39,619 nucleotides of DNA from DATHZQ01 sp035458525 (GCA_035458525.1 DATHZQ010000087.1:1-39619); one strand, 5' to 3'; positions 7,314 to 15,773 are shown, counted from the stretch's first letter. Numbers and translations: made by a program. Notes: generated by a model not told the origin, from the letters alone.

Positions 7314-8630
7314 CCAGTCGTACGGCTGGAACTCGATGGACGGCCGAGTCGTCTCCACCCATCGACGCACGTCCCCACCCAGCCACGGCAGCAGGCTGCG
7401 AACGACCGCCCTCTTGCCGGCGGGGATCCATGCGGGCATGCGATGCGGCCGCACGAAGTCGGCGCCGTACCAGAGGAAGATCCGGCTCAGCCGAAGCGTG
7501 TTCGTCGAATCGTCCGCGATCGCGGCCCCCGACGAGAGGAACGAACGCATCTGGTCGTCGAGTTGGGCTTCGAGGCGATCCCCGGTGAAGGGTTCGTAGC
7601 GCAGCGTCGGGCACGACGCCGAGCCGCAGACCAAGGCGCTGTGAAAGCGTGGGTCTGAGAAGCGTCGGATCTTGCCGTGCTCGATCCCGTCCAGCGAGAG
7701 CGCTTCGCCGGCGACGTCGGCCCAAAGGCGCGTGAATCCTCCCGGGATGCGCAACACGGAGTCGGTTGCTGCGCCGAATCCTTCAGCGGCGAGGTCGAGT
7801 GCGCCTGCGTTGTAGAGGTTGAGCCAGAAGGCCAGAGCTTCAGCCCGAGACAACGAGTCGGGATCCACCTCTCCAAGTCGATCGCGGTACGCCTTCAGCT
7901 CAACGCGCCGGGGCACGAGGGCGCCGACGCCGCCTCGCCGCAGCGCGTCGAGCACGGCGGAGAGCTCGCCGTGGTCGACGGTGCCGGAACCGATCGGTGC
8001 CGGACGGCTCAGGCGTGACGCACGGAGGGCCGACCATGCAACGGCGGCCGGGTTGGGTCCGGAAGGCTGGCTCATGGCGACCTCAACCTCGTCACCTTCA
8101 TTCGTGTTCCGTTCCAGCCGCCGCAGAACCTCGGACACCGGGGGATAGTCGCCGATGCCGCGGCCGCGATGAATCCAGTCGATGGCACCCCCGGCACGGA
8201 CGATCGCCACCGCCGGAACTTCGGAGTAGTGCCCCGTGATGCGGTACTGCCTGCGATGACGAATGAAGGAACCAAGCCACCGGGTCCACGCCCGCAGATT
8301 GAACGCGAATCGGGCCAACGACTGCCGGCGAAGTCCAAGCGCCGCTGCCACCTCACCGCCCTCGTCGAGCACCAAGGGGAAGGGGATGCCGTTGGCGCGC
8401 AGGTGGCGAGCTTGGTGCGCGGCTGCAGGACCGATACCGACAATGGTGAAACCACCCTCGGCGATTCTGCCGCTGACTGCCGCCACCTGCGACAGGAACT
8501 CGAGACAGGCCGCTCACCCGAAATAGCGAACGCGCAAGAGCAGGGTTGGTCGATGCAACAGCTCGCCCAGCGGCAACTCCGTCCCGGCGGGCTCCCGCAC
8601 CATGGCGCCGGCAAGTGCGGGTTGCGTCAC
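7260..8630 (-). CDS. Candidate selenoprotein: Prx-like2 (SelL-type UxxC) domain fused to DUF547
   Basis: Read from GTG 8630, which overlaps the nhaA stop as GTGA, the frame is open for 38 codons, meets TGA at complement 8514-8516, and is then open for 417 codons to 7260. The local peptide is LLLRVRYFG-(TGA)-AACLEFLSQV, followed by GFTIVGIGPAAAHQARHLRA and GIPFPLVLDE. This is the AhpC/TSA_2 (Prx-like2) thioredoxin fold, and the TGA falls exactly at the first Cys of the CxxC redox motif (residues 39-42), giving UxxC. SelL, a known selenoprotein family of this fold, has UxxU or UxxC variants. The C-terminal half (about 195-445) is DUF547: FWLNLYNAGALDLA, ALVCGSASCPTL, FLWYGADF, IEFQPYDWSLA. Alternative: a start at GTG 8486, with the active site lost. 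A weak hairpin lies downstream of the TGA. Sec reading is inference; the domains are clear. Confidence 0.72.
8486..8496 (-). other. Possible bSECIS apical hairpin after the in-frame TGA
   Basis: On the transcript, CCUG-UCG-CAGG begins 17 nt after the UGA. With the closing G-C pair open, the loop reads GUCGC, starting with G as bacterial SECIS loops usually do. The stem is only 3-4 bp, with a U-U mismatch and a U-G pair below it. A competing pairing of 8506-8509 with 8486-8489 is possible. This is weak support only. Confidence 0.25.
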
Positions 8631-10081
8631 TCGCCCGCTGCCAACGAGTCCCTCGCCGTGTCCGCGTCATCATCCTCGTAGGCATAGTCGTCGAGCCCCA
8701 TGGCGGCACGAGACGCTTCGATCTCCTCGGCGGGGGTCGGGGAGGCGCGGAGGAGGGTGTAGCCGAGCACGCCGGCAACGAGGGAACCGATGAAGATGCC
8801 GAGCTTTGCCGCATCGGTGAGCATCTCATCCGTGAACGCAAGCTCCGTGATGAACAACGAGACGGTGAAACCGATGCCGGCCAGGGCGCCGAGGCCGACG
8901 ATGTCCCTCCACCCGGTGCGGCGGGGCAGCACGCCGAGGCCGAACCGCACCGCCAGCCAGGTGAACAGCGTGATGCCAATGATCTTGCCCGCCACCAGGC
9001 CGAAGGCCACGCCCAGCGAGACGGCGCTGGTGATCGCTTCGGCGACGTCGATGTCCGCAAACCGAACGCCGGCGTTGGCGAGCGCAAAGAGCGGCACGAT
9101 GACGAACGACGACCACGGGTGGAGCGCACTCTCGAGCCGGTCGAGTGGCGAAACCGACTCTCTGGCGATTTGCGACAGCTCCATGGCGTCGGCGTCGATG
9201 CGCTCCCGGGCCCGAGGAGACGCCGCATCCATGTCGTACCGGTCGAGGATCCAGCGAGCCCGCTGCTTGAAGTCCTCGTCGGAGATGTAGGCCGTCGCCG
9301 GAGTCATCAGGCCCAAGGCGACGCCCGCCAACGTCGCATGGACTCCCGATTCGAACACGAAGTACCACACGACCGTTCCAATGATTGCGTAGAAGAGCAC
9401 CGAGCGAACGTTGACTCGCTGTGCGAGGTACACGGCGGCCACGAGCACGATCGCTTCGGCAAGCCAGACGATGCTGAGGTCGTCGGTGTAGAACACGGCG
9501 ATCACGGCGATGGCTCCGATGTCGTCGGCGATGGCCAGCGCCAGCAAGAAGAGCTTGGCGCTCACCGAAACCCGGCTGCCGAGCAGGGAGATCACGCCGA
9601 CCGAGAAGGCGATGTCGGTGGCCATGGGAATACCCCAGCCATCCAGAGCCTCGCCGCCCGTTCCCGAAACGAAGGCGAGATAGATGAGGGCGGGGGCGAC
9701 CATGCCGCCGAGCGCGGCGAACGCCGGCAGCGCAGCCCTGCGTCGATCGGCCAACTCGCCCACGACGAGTTCGCGCTTGATCTCCAGCCCCACGACGAAG
9801 AAGAAGATCACCATCAAGCCGTCGTTGACGACGTGCTCCATCGACTCATCGAAATGGAACGGCCCGAGATTGATGGCGAGGTGGGATTCCCAGAACTCGG
9901 CGTACGTGTGTCCCCACGGCGAGTTGGCCCAAATCATCGCGATGGCGGCCGCGACCAGCAGCACGATGCCGCCGGCTGCTTCCACATGCGTGAAGCGAAC
10001 CAGCGGACGAACGAAGCGGCTCGATACCGCACCGTCGGACGTCAACCAAGTGTGGTACAGCGGCTCGTGCTCGGAGGGCAT
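8627..10081 (-). CDS. nhaA: Na+/H+ antiporter NhaA
   Basis: NhaA exports Na+ in exchange for H+ across the cytoplasmic membrane. The 484-residue protein has the family hallmarks: VVGLEIKRELVVGEL (97-110), IPMATDIAFSVGV (151-163) and ALAIADDIGAIAVIA (181-195), in which the two adjacent Asp (186, 187) are the ion-binding pair. The C-terminal tail after the last helix is acidic (YAYEDDDADTA) and longer than in E. coli NhaA. ATG 10081 is chosen because TAACCT lies 7 nt upstream and the membrane domain follows soon after; the longer upstream frame would run antisense through the exchanger gene. Its stop overlaps the GTG start of the Prx-like2/DUF547 gene, so the two are likely translated together. 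Confidence 0.95.
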   Translation of the reverse strand: MPSEHEPLYHTWLTSDGAVSSRFVRPLVRFTHVEAAGGIVLLVAAAIAMIWANSPWGHTYAEFWESHLAINLGPFHFDESMEHVVNDGLMVIFFFVVGLEIKRELVVGELADRRRAALPAFAALGGMVAPALIYLAFVSGTGGEALDGWGIPMATDIAFSVGVISLLGSRVSVSAKLFLLALAIADDIGAIAVIAVFYTDDLSIVWLAEAIVLVAAVYLAQRVNVRSVLFYAIIGTVVWYFVFESGVHATLAGVALGLMTPATAYISDEDFKQRARWILDRYDMDAASPRARERIDADAMELSQIARESVSPLDRLESALHPWSSFVIVPLFALANAGVRFADIDVAEAITSAVSLGVAFGLVAGKIIGITLFTWLAVRFGLGVLPRRTGWRDIVGLGALAGIGFTVSLFITELAFTDEMLTDAAKLGIFIGSLVAGVLGYTLLRASPTPAEEIEASRAAMGLDDYAYEDDDADTARDSLAAGE

Positions 10082-10088
10082 TGGCGAG

Positions 10089-10094
10089 AGGTTA
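10089..10094 (-). promoter_or_regulatory. Leaderless -10 box (TAACCT) of nhaA
   Basis: TAACCT on the minus strand is followed after 7 nt by the nhaA ATG, with no ribosome site. Its -35 region would fall within the palindrome at 10100-10124. Confidence 0.45.
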
Positions 10095-10099
10095 CTTCG

Positions 10100-10124
10100 C
10101 TTGCGAGATTGGTCGACTCGCAAG
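10100..10124. promoter_or_regulatory. Perfect palindrome CTTGCGAG-N9-CTCGCAAG between divergent antiporter genes
   Basis: Two exact 8-bp arms separated by 9 nt lie in the 94-bp gap between nhaA and the Na+/Ca2+ exchanger gene. The site sits just upstream of both probable -10 boxes (10089-10094 minus, 10129-10134 plus), where a dimeric regulator could control both genes. The regulator is unknown. Confidence 0.55.
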
Positions 10125-10128
10125 GAGG

Positions 10129-10134
10129 TACTAT
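10129..10134 (+). promoter_or_regulatory. Probable -10 box (TACTAT) of the exchanger gene
   Basis: TACTAT fits TANNNT and stands 41 nt before GTG 10176, leaving room for a leader of about 35 nt that contains the AGGG ribosome site. Confidence 0.35.
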
Positions 10135-10175
10135 CGCCCGCCACCCATTCAGGGCAGCCTCGAAGTAGGGATTTC

Positions 10176-11114
10176 GTGCTCCTCGCTGTTGCATCGGTCG
10201 CTGTCGGCCTTGCGTTCTTGATCGCGGCATCCGACCGCTTGGTTGCGAGTGCCGTGCGCATCTCACAAGCGCTCGGCGTGTCCGCAGTGTTGATCGGTGC
10301 GCTCGTTGTCGGGTTGGGCACGTCGCTCCCGGAGCTCCTGGTGTCCGCGTTTGCTGCCGTTGACGGTGAGTTGGACGTCGCCATGGGAAACGTGGTGGGC
10401 TCGAACATCGCCAACGTCACCCTGGTGATCGGGGCGGCGGCCTTGCTGAAGCCCATCTCCACCCGCATTGCCGTCCTGCGCCGCGAAGGCGTCCTCATGC
10501 TGCTGGCCGTCATCGGGCTTGCAGTGGTGCTGTACGACGGTGAGGTAACCCGCTTCGAGGGCTTCGCGCTGCTGCTCGGCATGGTGGGAGCGCTGGTGCT
10601 CCTGATTCTGTGGTCGCAGGATCACGGGCCCGGAGACCTGGTCGCCGCCGACGAGGTGGAGGAGTTCACCGACGGCGAGCGCTCGGTCGGGGTCGAGGCG
10701 TTGATCGGGATCATCGCGCTGGCGGCCACGGTCTTCGGTGCCAACCTCCTCCTCGAAGGCGCCCTCGACATCGGTGAGGACTTGGGACTGTCCGACTCGT
10801 TCCTCGGCGTGATGCTGGGCATCGGCACCAGCCTCCCGGAGCTGGCGACTGCGGTCGCGGCGGCTCGCCGGTCCGCACCGGATCTGGTCGTGGGCAACGT
10901 CCTGGGCTCCAACCTCTTCAACTCGCTCGCGGTGGCGGGAACCGCCGCAGCTGTCGGACCTGCAGTGTTGCTCGACCTCGGGCGTGCCGAACTGTGGTTC
11001 ATGGTGATCGCCGTGACGATCGCAGGGGTGTTCGCACGAACGGGCAAGCTGAACCGGATCGAGGGAGGGTTGCTGCTCGCCGGCTTCGTTGCGTTCCTCT
11101 GGTTGACGTTCTGA
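10176..11114 (+). CDS. Na+/Ca2+ exchanger-family (CaCA, YrbG-like) antiporter
   Basis: The 312-residue membrane protein has the two alpha-repeats that define the CaCA superfamily: GLGTSLPELLVSAFA with GNVVGSNIANV (47-81) in the first half, and GIGTSLPELATAVAA with GNVLGSNLFN in the second. The conserved Glu in each GTSLPE lines the cation site. A short acidic loop (DEVEEFTDGE) links the two halves. The protein probably exchanges Ca2+ for Na+ or H+. GTG 10176 is preceded by AGGG at a good distance and leads directly into the first helix; an ATG further upstream would overlap nhaA. It is divergent from nhaA, with which it shares a palindromic site, and its stop overlaps the polX start as TGATG. 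Confidence 0.9.
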   Translation: MLLAVASVAVGLAFLIAASDRLVASAVRISQALGVSAVLIGALVVGLGTSLPELLVSAFAAVDGELDVAMGNVVGSNIANVTLVIGAAALLKPISTRIAVLRREGVLMLLAVIGLAVVLYDGEVTRFEGFALLLGMVGALVLLILWSQDHGPGDLVAADEVEEFTDGERSVGVEALIGIIALAATVFGANLLLEGALDIGEDLGLSDSFLGVMLGIGTSLPELATAVAAARRSAPDLVVGNVLGSNLFNSLAVAGTAAAVGPAVLLDLGRAELWFMVIAVTIAGVFARTGKLNRIEGGLLLAGFVAFLWLTF

Positions 11115-12859
11115 TGGCGACCAACGGTCAGATTGCACGTGTCCTGGCCGAGCTGGCGGAGCTGCTGAAGCTCGAGGAAGGGTCGCCCCAGGCGTTCCGC
11201 GTCCGTGCCTACGACAAGGCGGCCGGTGCGGTGCGTGACGCCGCGGCTCCCGTCGACGAGATGACCGATGCCCAACTCGTGGAGCTCGACGGCGTTGGCA
11301 AGAGCACGGCGAAGAAGATCCGCGAGATCGCCGCGACGGGCACATTGGGTCAACTCGAGGAGCTACGCCTGAAATACCCGCCCGAGTTCGTGGCGCTGAC
11401 CCGGATCCCGGGGCTGGGACCCAAGACGGTCGTCATGTTGCGCGACCGGCTCGGGGTCGAGACGGTGGACGATCTGAAGGCGGCCTTGGCTGCGGAGAAG
11501 CTGCGCGAGCTTCCCGGGCTCGGAGCGAAATCAGAGGAGAAGATCGCCAAGGCCATCGAGCGCCTCGGCTTGCACGGCAAGGATCGGCGCACCCCCATCA
11601 TCCGGGTGCTCCCGCTCGCCAATGAGCTCGTGAGCACGCTGCGGTCGCTTCCCGGCGTGGAGCGCGTTCAGTGCTGCGGCAGCCTGCGACGCTTCCGCGA
11701 GACCATCGGCGATATCGACATCGTGGTGGCGGCCTCCGATGCGACGCCGGTCATGCAAGCGTTCGTCGAGCTCCCCGTCGTCGACGACGTGATCGGCCAC
11801 GGTGACACGAAGTCTTCGATCCTGACGCGCCAAGGGATGCAGGTCGACGTTCGCGTCGTCGCCCCGGAGCAGTTCGGCGCCGCGACGCTCTACTTCACCG
11901 GGTCGAAGGAGCACAACATCGAACTGCGCCAGCGGGCCATTGGTGCCGGCCAGATCCTCAACGAGTATTCCTTGGCGGATGCGGAGACCGAAGCAGTGAT
12001 AGCCGCGTCGACCGAAGAGGACATCTACGCCGCCCTGGGTCTGTCGTACATCCCACCGGAGCTGCGCGAAGGGCACGGCGAGGTGGCGACTGCCGCAGGA
12101 GAAGGACTGCCTGACCTGATCACCGAGGCCGACATTCGAGGCGACCTCCACGTCCACTCCACATGGTCCGGCGACGGGCGAAGCTCGCTGGACGACATGG
12201 TCGCCGCCGCGGCTGCGCGGGGTCTCGAGTACCTGGCGATGACGGAGCACGCCGAGAACCTGGCGATCAACGGTCTGTCCCGCGACGAGGTGCTGCAGGA
12301 GCGCGAAGAAATCGAGCGCCTGCGCGGCGAATACCCGGAGCTCACCATCCTGCACGGTTCCGAGCTGAACATCGCACCAGACGGGAGCCTCGACTACGAC
12401 GACGACTTCCTGATGGCGTTCGATTGGTGCGTCGCCAGCGTGCACTCCCATTTCGACCTCGATGCCGCCACCCAAACGGAGCGGGTGATACGAGCGATGC
12501 AGCACCCAGCAGTGGGCGTCATCGGGCACCTGACCGGGCGAAAGATCGGGCGACGCCCCGGGATCGACCTCGACTTCGGTGCGGTCGTCGATGCGGCCGT
12601 GGCAACCGGCACGGCCCTCGAGATCAACTCCCACCTCGATCGTCTGGATGTTCCCGCCGACGAATTGCGGTCCATCCGGAATCGAGCGGAGGTTCGGTTC
12701 ATCGTCTCCACCGACAGCCACCACACCCGGGAATACGGCAACCTGCGGTGGGGCGTGATGAACGCTCGGCGTGGCTGGGTCGACAAAGCTCGCGTCGCCA
12801 ACACGCTCCCAGCGGCCCAGTTCGTCGAGTGGGCGGCACGCAAACGCAACGGAGCCTGA
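11114..12859 (+). CDS. polX: DNA polymerase X family protein with PHP domain
   Basis: Bacterial PolX is a gap-filling polymerase and 3'-5' exonuclease used in base-excision and double-strand break repair. The 581 residues match the usual length of about 570-580. The N-terminal helix-hairpin-helix region has two hairpins (LDGVGKSTAKKIREIA, IPGLGPKTVVMLRDRL) and GLGAKSEEKI. The polymerase core has CGSLRRFRETIGDIDIVVA with its two catalytic Asp, and QVDVRVV with the third. The PHP domain supplies the metal-binding residues: DLHVHSTWSGDG, MTEHAEN, SVHSHFD and STDSHHT. The ATG overlaps the exchanger stop (TGATG), so it is in the same operon, though the functions seem unrelated. Confidence 0.95.
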   Translation: MATNGQIARVLAELAELLKLEEGSPQAFRVRAYDKAAGAVRDAAAPVDEMTDAQLVELDGVGKSTAKKIREIAATGTLGQLEELRLKYPPEFVALTRIPGLGPKTVVMLRDRLGVETVDDLKAALAAEKLRELPGLGAKSEEKIAKAIERLGLHGKDRRTPIIRVLPLANELVSTLRSLPGVERVQCCGSLRRFRETIGDIDIVVAASDATPVMQAFVELPVVDDVIGHGDTKSSILTRQGMQVDVRVVAPEQFGAATLYFTGSKEHNIELRQRAIGAGQILNEYSLADAETEAVIAASTEEDIYAALGLSYIPPELREGHGEVATAAGEGLPDLITEADIRGDLHVHSTWSGDGRSSLDDMVAAAAARGLEYLAMTEHAENLAINGLSRDEVLQEREEIERLRGEYPELTILHGSELNIAPDGSLDYDDDFLMAFDWCVASVHSHFDLDAATQTERVIRAMQHPAVGVIGHLTGRKIGRRPGIDLDFGAVVDAAVATGTALEINSHLDRLDVPADELRSIRNRAEVRFIVSTDSHHTREYGNLRWGVMNARRGWVDKARVANTLPAAQFVEWAARKRNGA

Positions 12860-12922
12860 TCGGGCGCCGGCAGTACCTGTGGTTTCGGCGAAGCGCACCG
12901 TGGGTAACGTGAGCCGCGGTCC

Positions 12923-14407
12923 ATGACGCAGCCTTCGCATCCCCAATCGCCGCCGCCGGGCGTCGATTACACGCGCCGGTGGTGGGTCCTGGTCGCGGTC
13001 GGGATGGGCATCTTCCTCGGCACCATCGACGGCAGCATCGTCAATGTGGCGCTGCCGACGCTCGTCGATGAGTTCAACACGTCATTCAGCGTGGTGCAGT
13101 GGGTCGTTCTCGGGTATCTCTTGACCCTGGCGACCCTGGTGCTCGGAATCGGCAGAGTCGGCGACATGGTCGGCAAGAAGCCGATCTACGCCGCCGGCTT
13201 CGTCGTGTTCACGATCGGGTCCATGCTGGCCGGGCTCGCCCCCACCGTGGGCTGGCTCATCGGATTTCGCGTGTTCCAAGCCGTTGGCGCAGCAATGGTC
13301 TTTGCGCTCGGCTTCGCCATCGTCACGGAGGCGTTCCCACCTCAGGAGCGGGGTCGGGCGCTGGGCATCATGGGGTCGGTGGTGTCGATCGGAATCGTCG
13401 TCGGGCCATCGCTCGGCGGCTTTCTCATCGACGCCATCTCCTGGCGGTGGATCTTCTACGTGAATCTCCCCGTCGGCATCGTGGGCACGATCACCGCACT
13501 GCGGTTCATCCCGCGGGTACCCCCGCCGGGCCAGCAGCGCTTCGACTACCTCGGTGCCTTCACCTTCCTGCTGGCGCTGGCCCCGCTGCTGCTCGGTCTG
13601 ACGCTGGGTCAGGAGCGCGGTTTCGGCGATAGGCCGGTCATCGCTCTGCTCGTCGTCTCTGCCGTTGGCCTGGCTGCCTTCCTCGGCATCGAGCGGAGGG
13701 TCCCGCAGCCGATGTTGGATCTGACGCTGTTTCGGAATCGGTTGCTCAGCGTCAACCTCTTCACGGGGTGGATCTCTTTCATCGGGATCGCCGGGTTGCT
13801 GATCCTTCTCCCGTTCTATCTGGAGAACGTGTTGGGATACGAGCCGCGTCAGGTTGGTCTCCTGCTGGCAGCTGCTCCGGTGGCGCTCGGAGTCGCCGCT
13901 CCGCTCTCTGGCTCGCTCTCCGATCGCATCGGGCCCCGGCCGGTGACGGTCGCCGGGTTGGCGGTGCTGACGGTGGGCTACTTCCTCGCCCGGTACCTGG
14001 ATACCGACACGACGATCTTGGTGTACATGCTCATCCTCATTCCCATCGGCGCCGGCATGGGGATCTTCCAATCGCCCAACAACAGTGCCGTCATGGGCTC
14101 GGTGCCGCCGCAGCGGCTCGGCGTGACCTCCGGGATGCTGACGATCACACGCATCACAGGTCAGATCTTCGGTATCTCCGTGCTGGGAACGATCTGGGCC
14201 GCCCGCGTCAACGCCGCGGCGGGCTCGAGCGGCGATGCCAGCGATGCGCCCGCCGCAGCGCAAGTCGCCGGCCTCCAGGACACGGCACTCGTCGTTGCAC
14301 TCCTCACCGCGTTCGCACTCGGCGTTGCGACGTGGGGGCTCCTCCTCGAACAGCGGGAGCGAGCAGCCGCACATGCCAGTCGGTCGCCCGAGGATTCGGC
14401 GGTGTGA
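12923..14407 (+). CDS. MFS drug-efflux transporter, DHA2 (EmrB/QacA) family
   Basis: The 494-residue protein has about 14 hydrophobic segments. Near the N-terminus FLGTIDGSIVNVALPTLVDEF (17-37) is the DHA2 motif in helix 1, followed by VQWVVLGYLLTLATLVLGIGRVGDMVGKK, which contains MFS motif A, and later by RALGIMGSVVSIGIVVGPSLGGFLI, the antiporter motif C. Such proteins export cationic or amphipathic compounds using the proton gradient. The substrate cannot be deduced. ATG 12923 lies 12 nt after a TAACGT box. The gene follows polX by 63 bp and ends 73 nt before a small leader-like frame. Confidence 0.9.
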   Translation: MTQPSHPQSPPPGVDYTRRWWVLVAVGMGIFLGTIDGSIVNVALPTLVDEFNTSFSVVQWVVLGYLLTLATLVLGIGRVGDMVGKKPIYAAGFVVFTIGSMLAGLAPTVGWLIGFRVFQAVGAAMVFALGFAIVTEAFPPQERGRALGIMGSVVSIGIVVGPSLGGFLIDAISWRWIFYVNLPVGIVGTITALRFIPRVPPPGQQRFDYLGAFTFLLALAPLLLGLTLGQERGFGDRPVIALLVVSAVGLAAFLGIERRVPQPMLDLTLFRNRLLSVNLFTGWISFIGIAGLLILLPFYLENVLGYEPRQVGLLLAAAPVALGVAAPLSGSLSDRIGPRPVTVAGLAVLTVGYFLARYLDTDTTILVYMLILIPIGAGMGIFQSPNNSAVMGSVPPQRLGVTSGMLTITRITGQIFGISVLGTIWAARVNAAAGSSGDASDAPAAAQVAGLQDTALVVALLTAFALGVATWGLLLEQRERAAAHASRSPEDSAV

Positions 14408-14480
14408 GCGGGAATTGGCCTACCGCACGACACTGACGTCGAGTACGGTTGGGTCACTTCGAGCAGAGAGGAGGCGCCCT

Positions 14481-14570
14481 ATGACCACGCATGTCGTTTT
14501 GTCGCGGCCCGGCTATCCGGCCTGTGCCGCATCCCGGGTGCTCCTGCTCGCCTGCCCGTTCACCGACTGA
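14481..14570 (+). CDS. Possible 29-residue leader peptide upstream of rsgA
   Basis: A short frame starts at ATG 14481 behind a strong GAGAGGAGG ribosome site (6 nt spacing) and ends at TGA 14570, 47 nt before rsgA. The peptide has two Cys, in YPACAAS and LLACPF, and a hydrophobic C-terminal half. It is too short and featureless for a family call. A GC-rich hairpin (CTGC...GCAG with an inner GGG/CCC stem, about 14580-14599) follows its stop, so the frame could be a regulatory leader for rsgA. It could also be a secreted or toxic micropeptide, or chance. Only the ribosome site argues strongly for translation. Confidence 0.42.
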   Translation: MTTHVVLSRPGYPACAASRVLLLACPFTD

Positions 14571-14617
14571 TCGGGCGACGCTGCCGGGAGGCCCCCGCAG
14601 TCTCCAGGAGCAGACTC

Positions 14618-15700
14618 TTGAGCGAAACCACACCGCACGTCTTCGACGATGCCCCGGGTGGCCTCGGCGCATATGGATGGAATCCGTCCGTCGCCGCCCG
14701 GTACCGGCCCTACACCGACCCGCACCACGTGCCCGCCCGGATCGTGCGGGTCGACCGCACCACATGTCGCATCATGACCCCAGCCGGCCTCGAACGCTGC
14801 CGCCTTGCCTCGACCGCGATTCAGCCGGTCACCGGCGACTGGGCCGTGGTCGGACGTGCCCCAGATGCTGCCTACACCCTGATCCACGTGCTCCCGAGGT
14901 CCACGGCGGTGGTTCGCGCTAATGCCGCTGGAAGCGGCGAACAGACGCTGGCCGCCAACATCGACACGATGTTCATTCTCCACGGCCTCGATCGTCCTCA
15001 TCGAGTTGGCAGGTTGGAGCGATTGGCGATCCTGAGCTGGGAGGCCGGGGTCGAGCCCGTCATGGTGTTGACCAAGATCGATCTCGCAGGAACGCCGGGC
15101 GCTGTGATCGGAGTGGATGAGGGGATCCACGAGATCGGCAAGACCATTCCCGGCGTGGAGATCGTTCCCGCAAGTGCGGTCACGGGTGACGGAACCGACC
15201 GGTTGGCCAGGTACCTCCGCCAAGGTCAGACCGTCGGCCTGGCCGGCGAGTCCGGTGCCGGCAAGAGCTCGCTCATCAACCACTTGGCGGGCAATGACCT
15301 GCAGGCGACGGGGCGAACACGGCGCGGCGACCACAAGGGCACGCATACCACGACCGCACGCGAGCTGGTGCCCATTCCGGGTGGGGCGGTGCTGATGGAC
15401 ACCCCGGGTCTGCGATCGATCTCGATGCCTTCGGCGCAGGACGGGCTTGCTCGTTCTTACGCCGATCTCGAGGAGTACGCCTCGCAGTGTCGATTCCGCG
15501 ACTGCGCCCATCGGGCCGAACCCGGTTGTGCGGTCCAAGCGGCGATTGCAGACGGCCGGGTCGCACCCGAGCGGTGGACCGGCTACCGGAAGCTGCAGCG
15601 GGAGATGACCCACGAAGCGCAGCGTGCCGTCGATCGCAGCCGCCGAGCCGAGACCAGAACCGCGCGGCGTCGCAACCGCTCCGGTGACGAAGAATGGTGA
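14618..15700 (+). CDS. rsgA: Small ribosomal subunit biogenesis GTPase RsgA
   Basis: RsgA is a circularly permuted GTPase that checks late maturation of the 30S subunit. The 360-residue protein shows the permuted motif order: TKIDL (G4) before GESGAGKSSLIN (G1), then DTPGLRS (G3). The N-terminal OB-fold includes the segment QPVTGDWAVV. The C-terminal zinc site is intact: C-x5-C-x-H-x5-C in QCRFRDCAHRAEPGC. The TTG at 14618 has CAGGAG upstream, and no better start lies in frame nearby. The gene follows a possible leader peptide and precedes the molybdoenzyme gene by about 80 bp. A basic tail (RRAETRTARRRNR) ends the protein. Confidence 0.93.
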   Translation: MSETTPHVFDDAPGGLGAYGWNPSVAARYRPYTDPHHVPARIVRVDRTTCRIMTPAGLERCRLASTAIQPVTGDWAVVGRAPDAAYTLIHVLPRSTAVVRANAAGSGEQTLAANIDTMFILHGLDRPHRVGRLERLAILSWEAGVEPVMVLTKIDLAGTPGAVIGVDEGIHEIGKTIPGVEIVPASAVTGDGTDRLARYLRQGQTVGLAGESGAGKSSLINHLAGNDLQATGRTRRGDHKGTHTTTARELVPIPGGAVLMDTPGLRSISMPSAQDGLARSYADLEEYASQCRFRDCAHRAEPGCAVQAAIADGRVAPERWTGYRKLQREMTHEAQRAVDRSRRAETRTARRRNRSGDEEW

Positions 15701-15773
15701 ACAACCGCCCCTGAATCTTCATCGTTTCGTAATGGCGCTGAGCTAGGGATATGGGCGCGTCGCGTGGTAAACC

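Noticed and set aside
8546..10168. Long plus-strand open frame opposite nhaA
   Set aside because: Low-complexity, Arg/Asp/Gly-rich translation typical of antisense frames in high-GC DNA; the minus strand encodes a complete NhaA with all motifs.
14580..14599. GC-rich hairpin as an intrinsic terminator before rsgA
   Set aside because: No T-tract follows, and the rsgA ribosome site begins directly after it; only noted as a possible leader structure.
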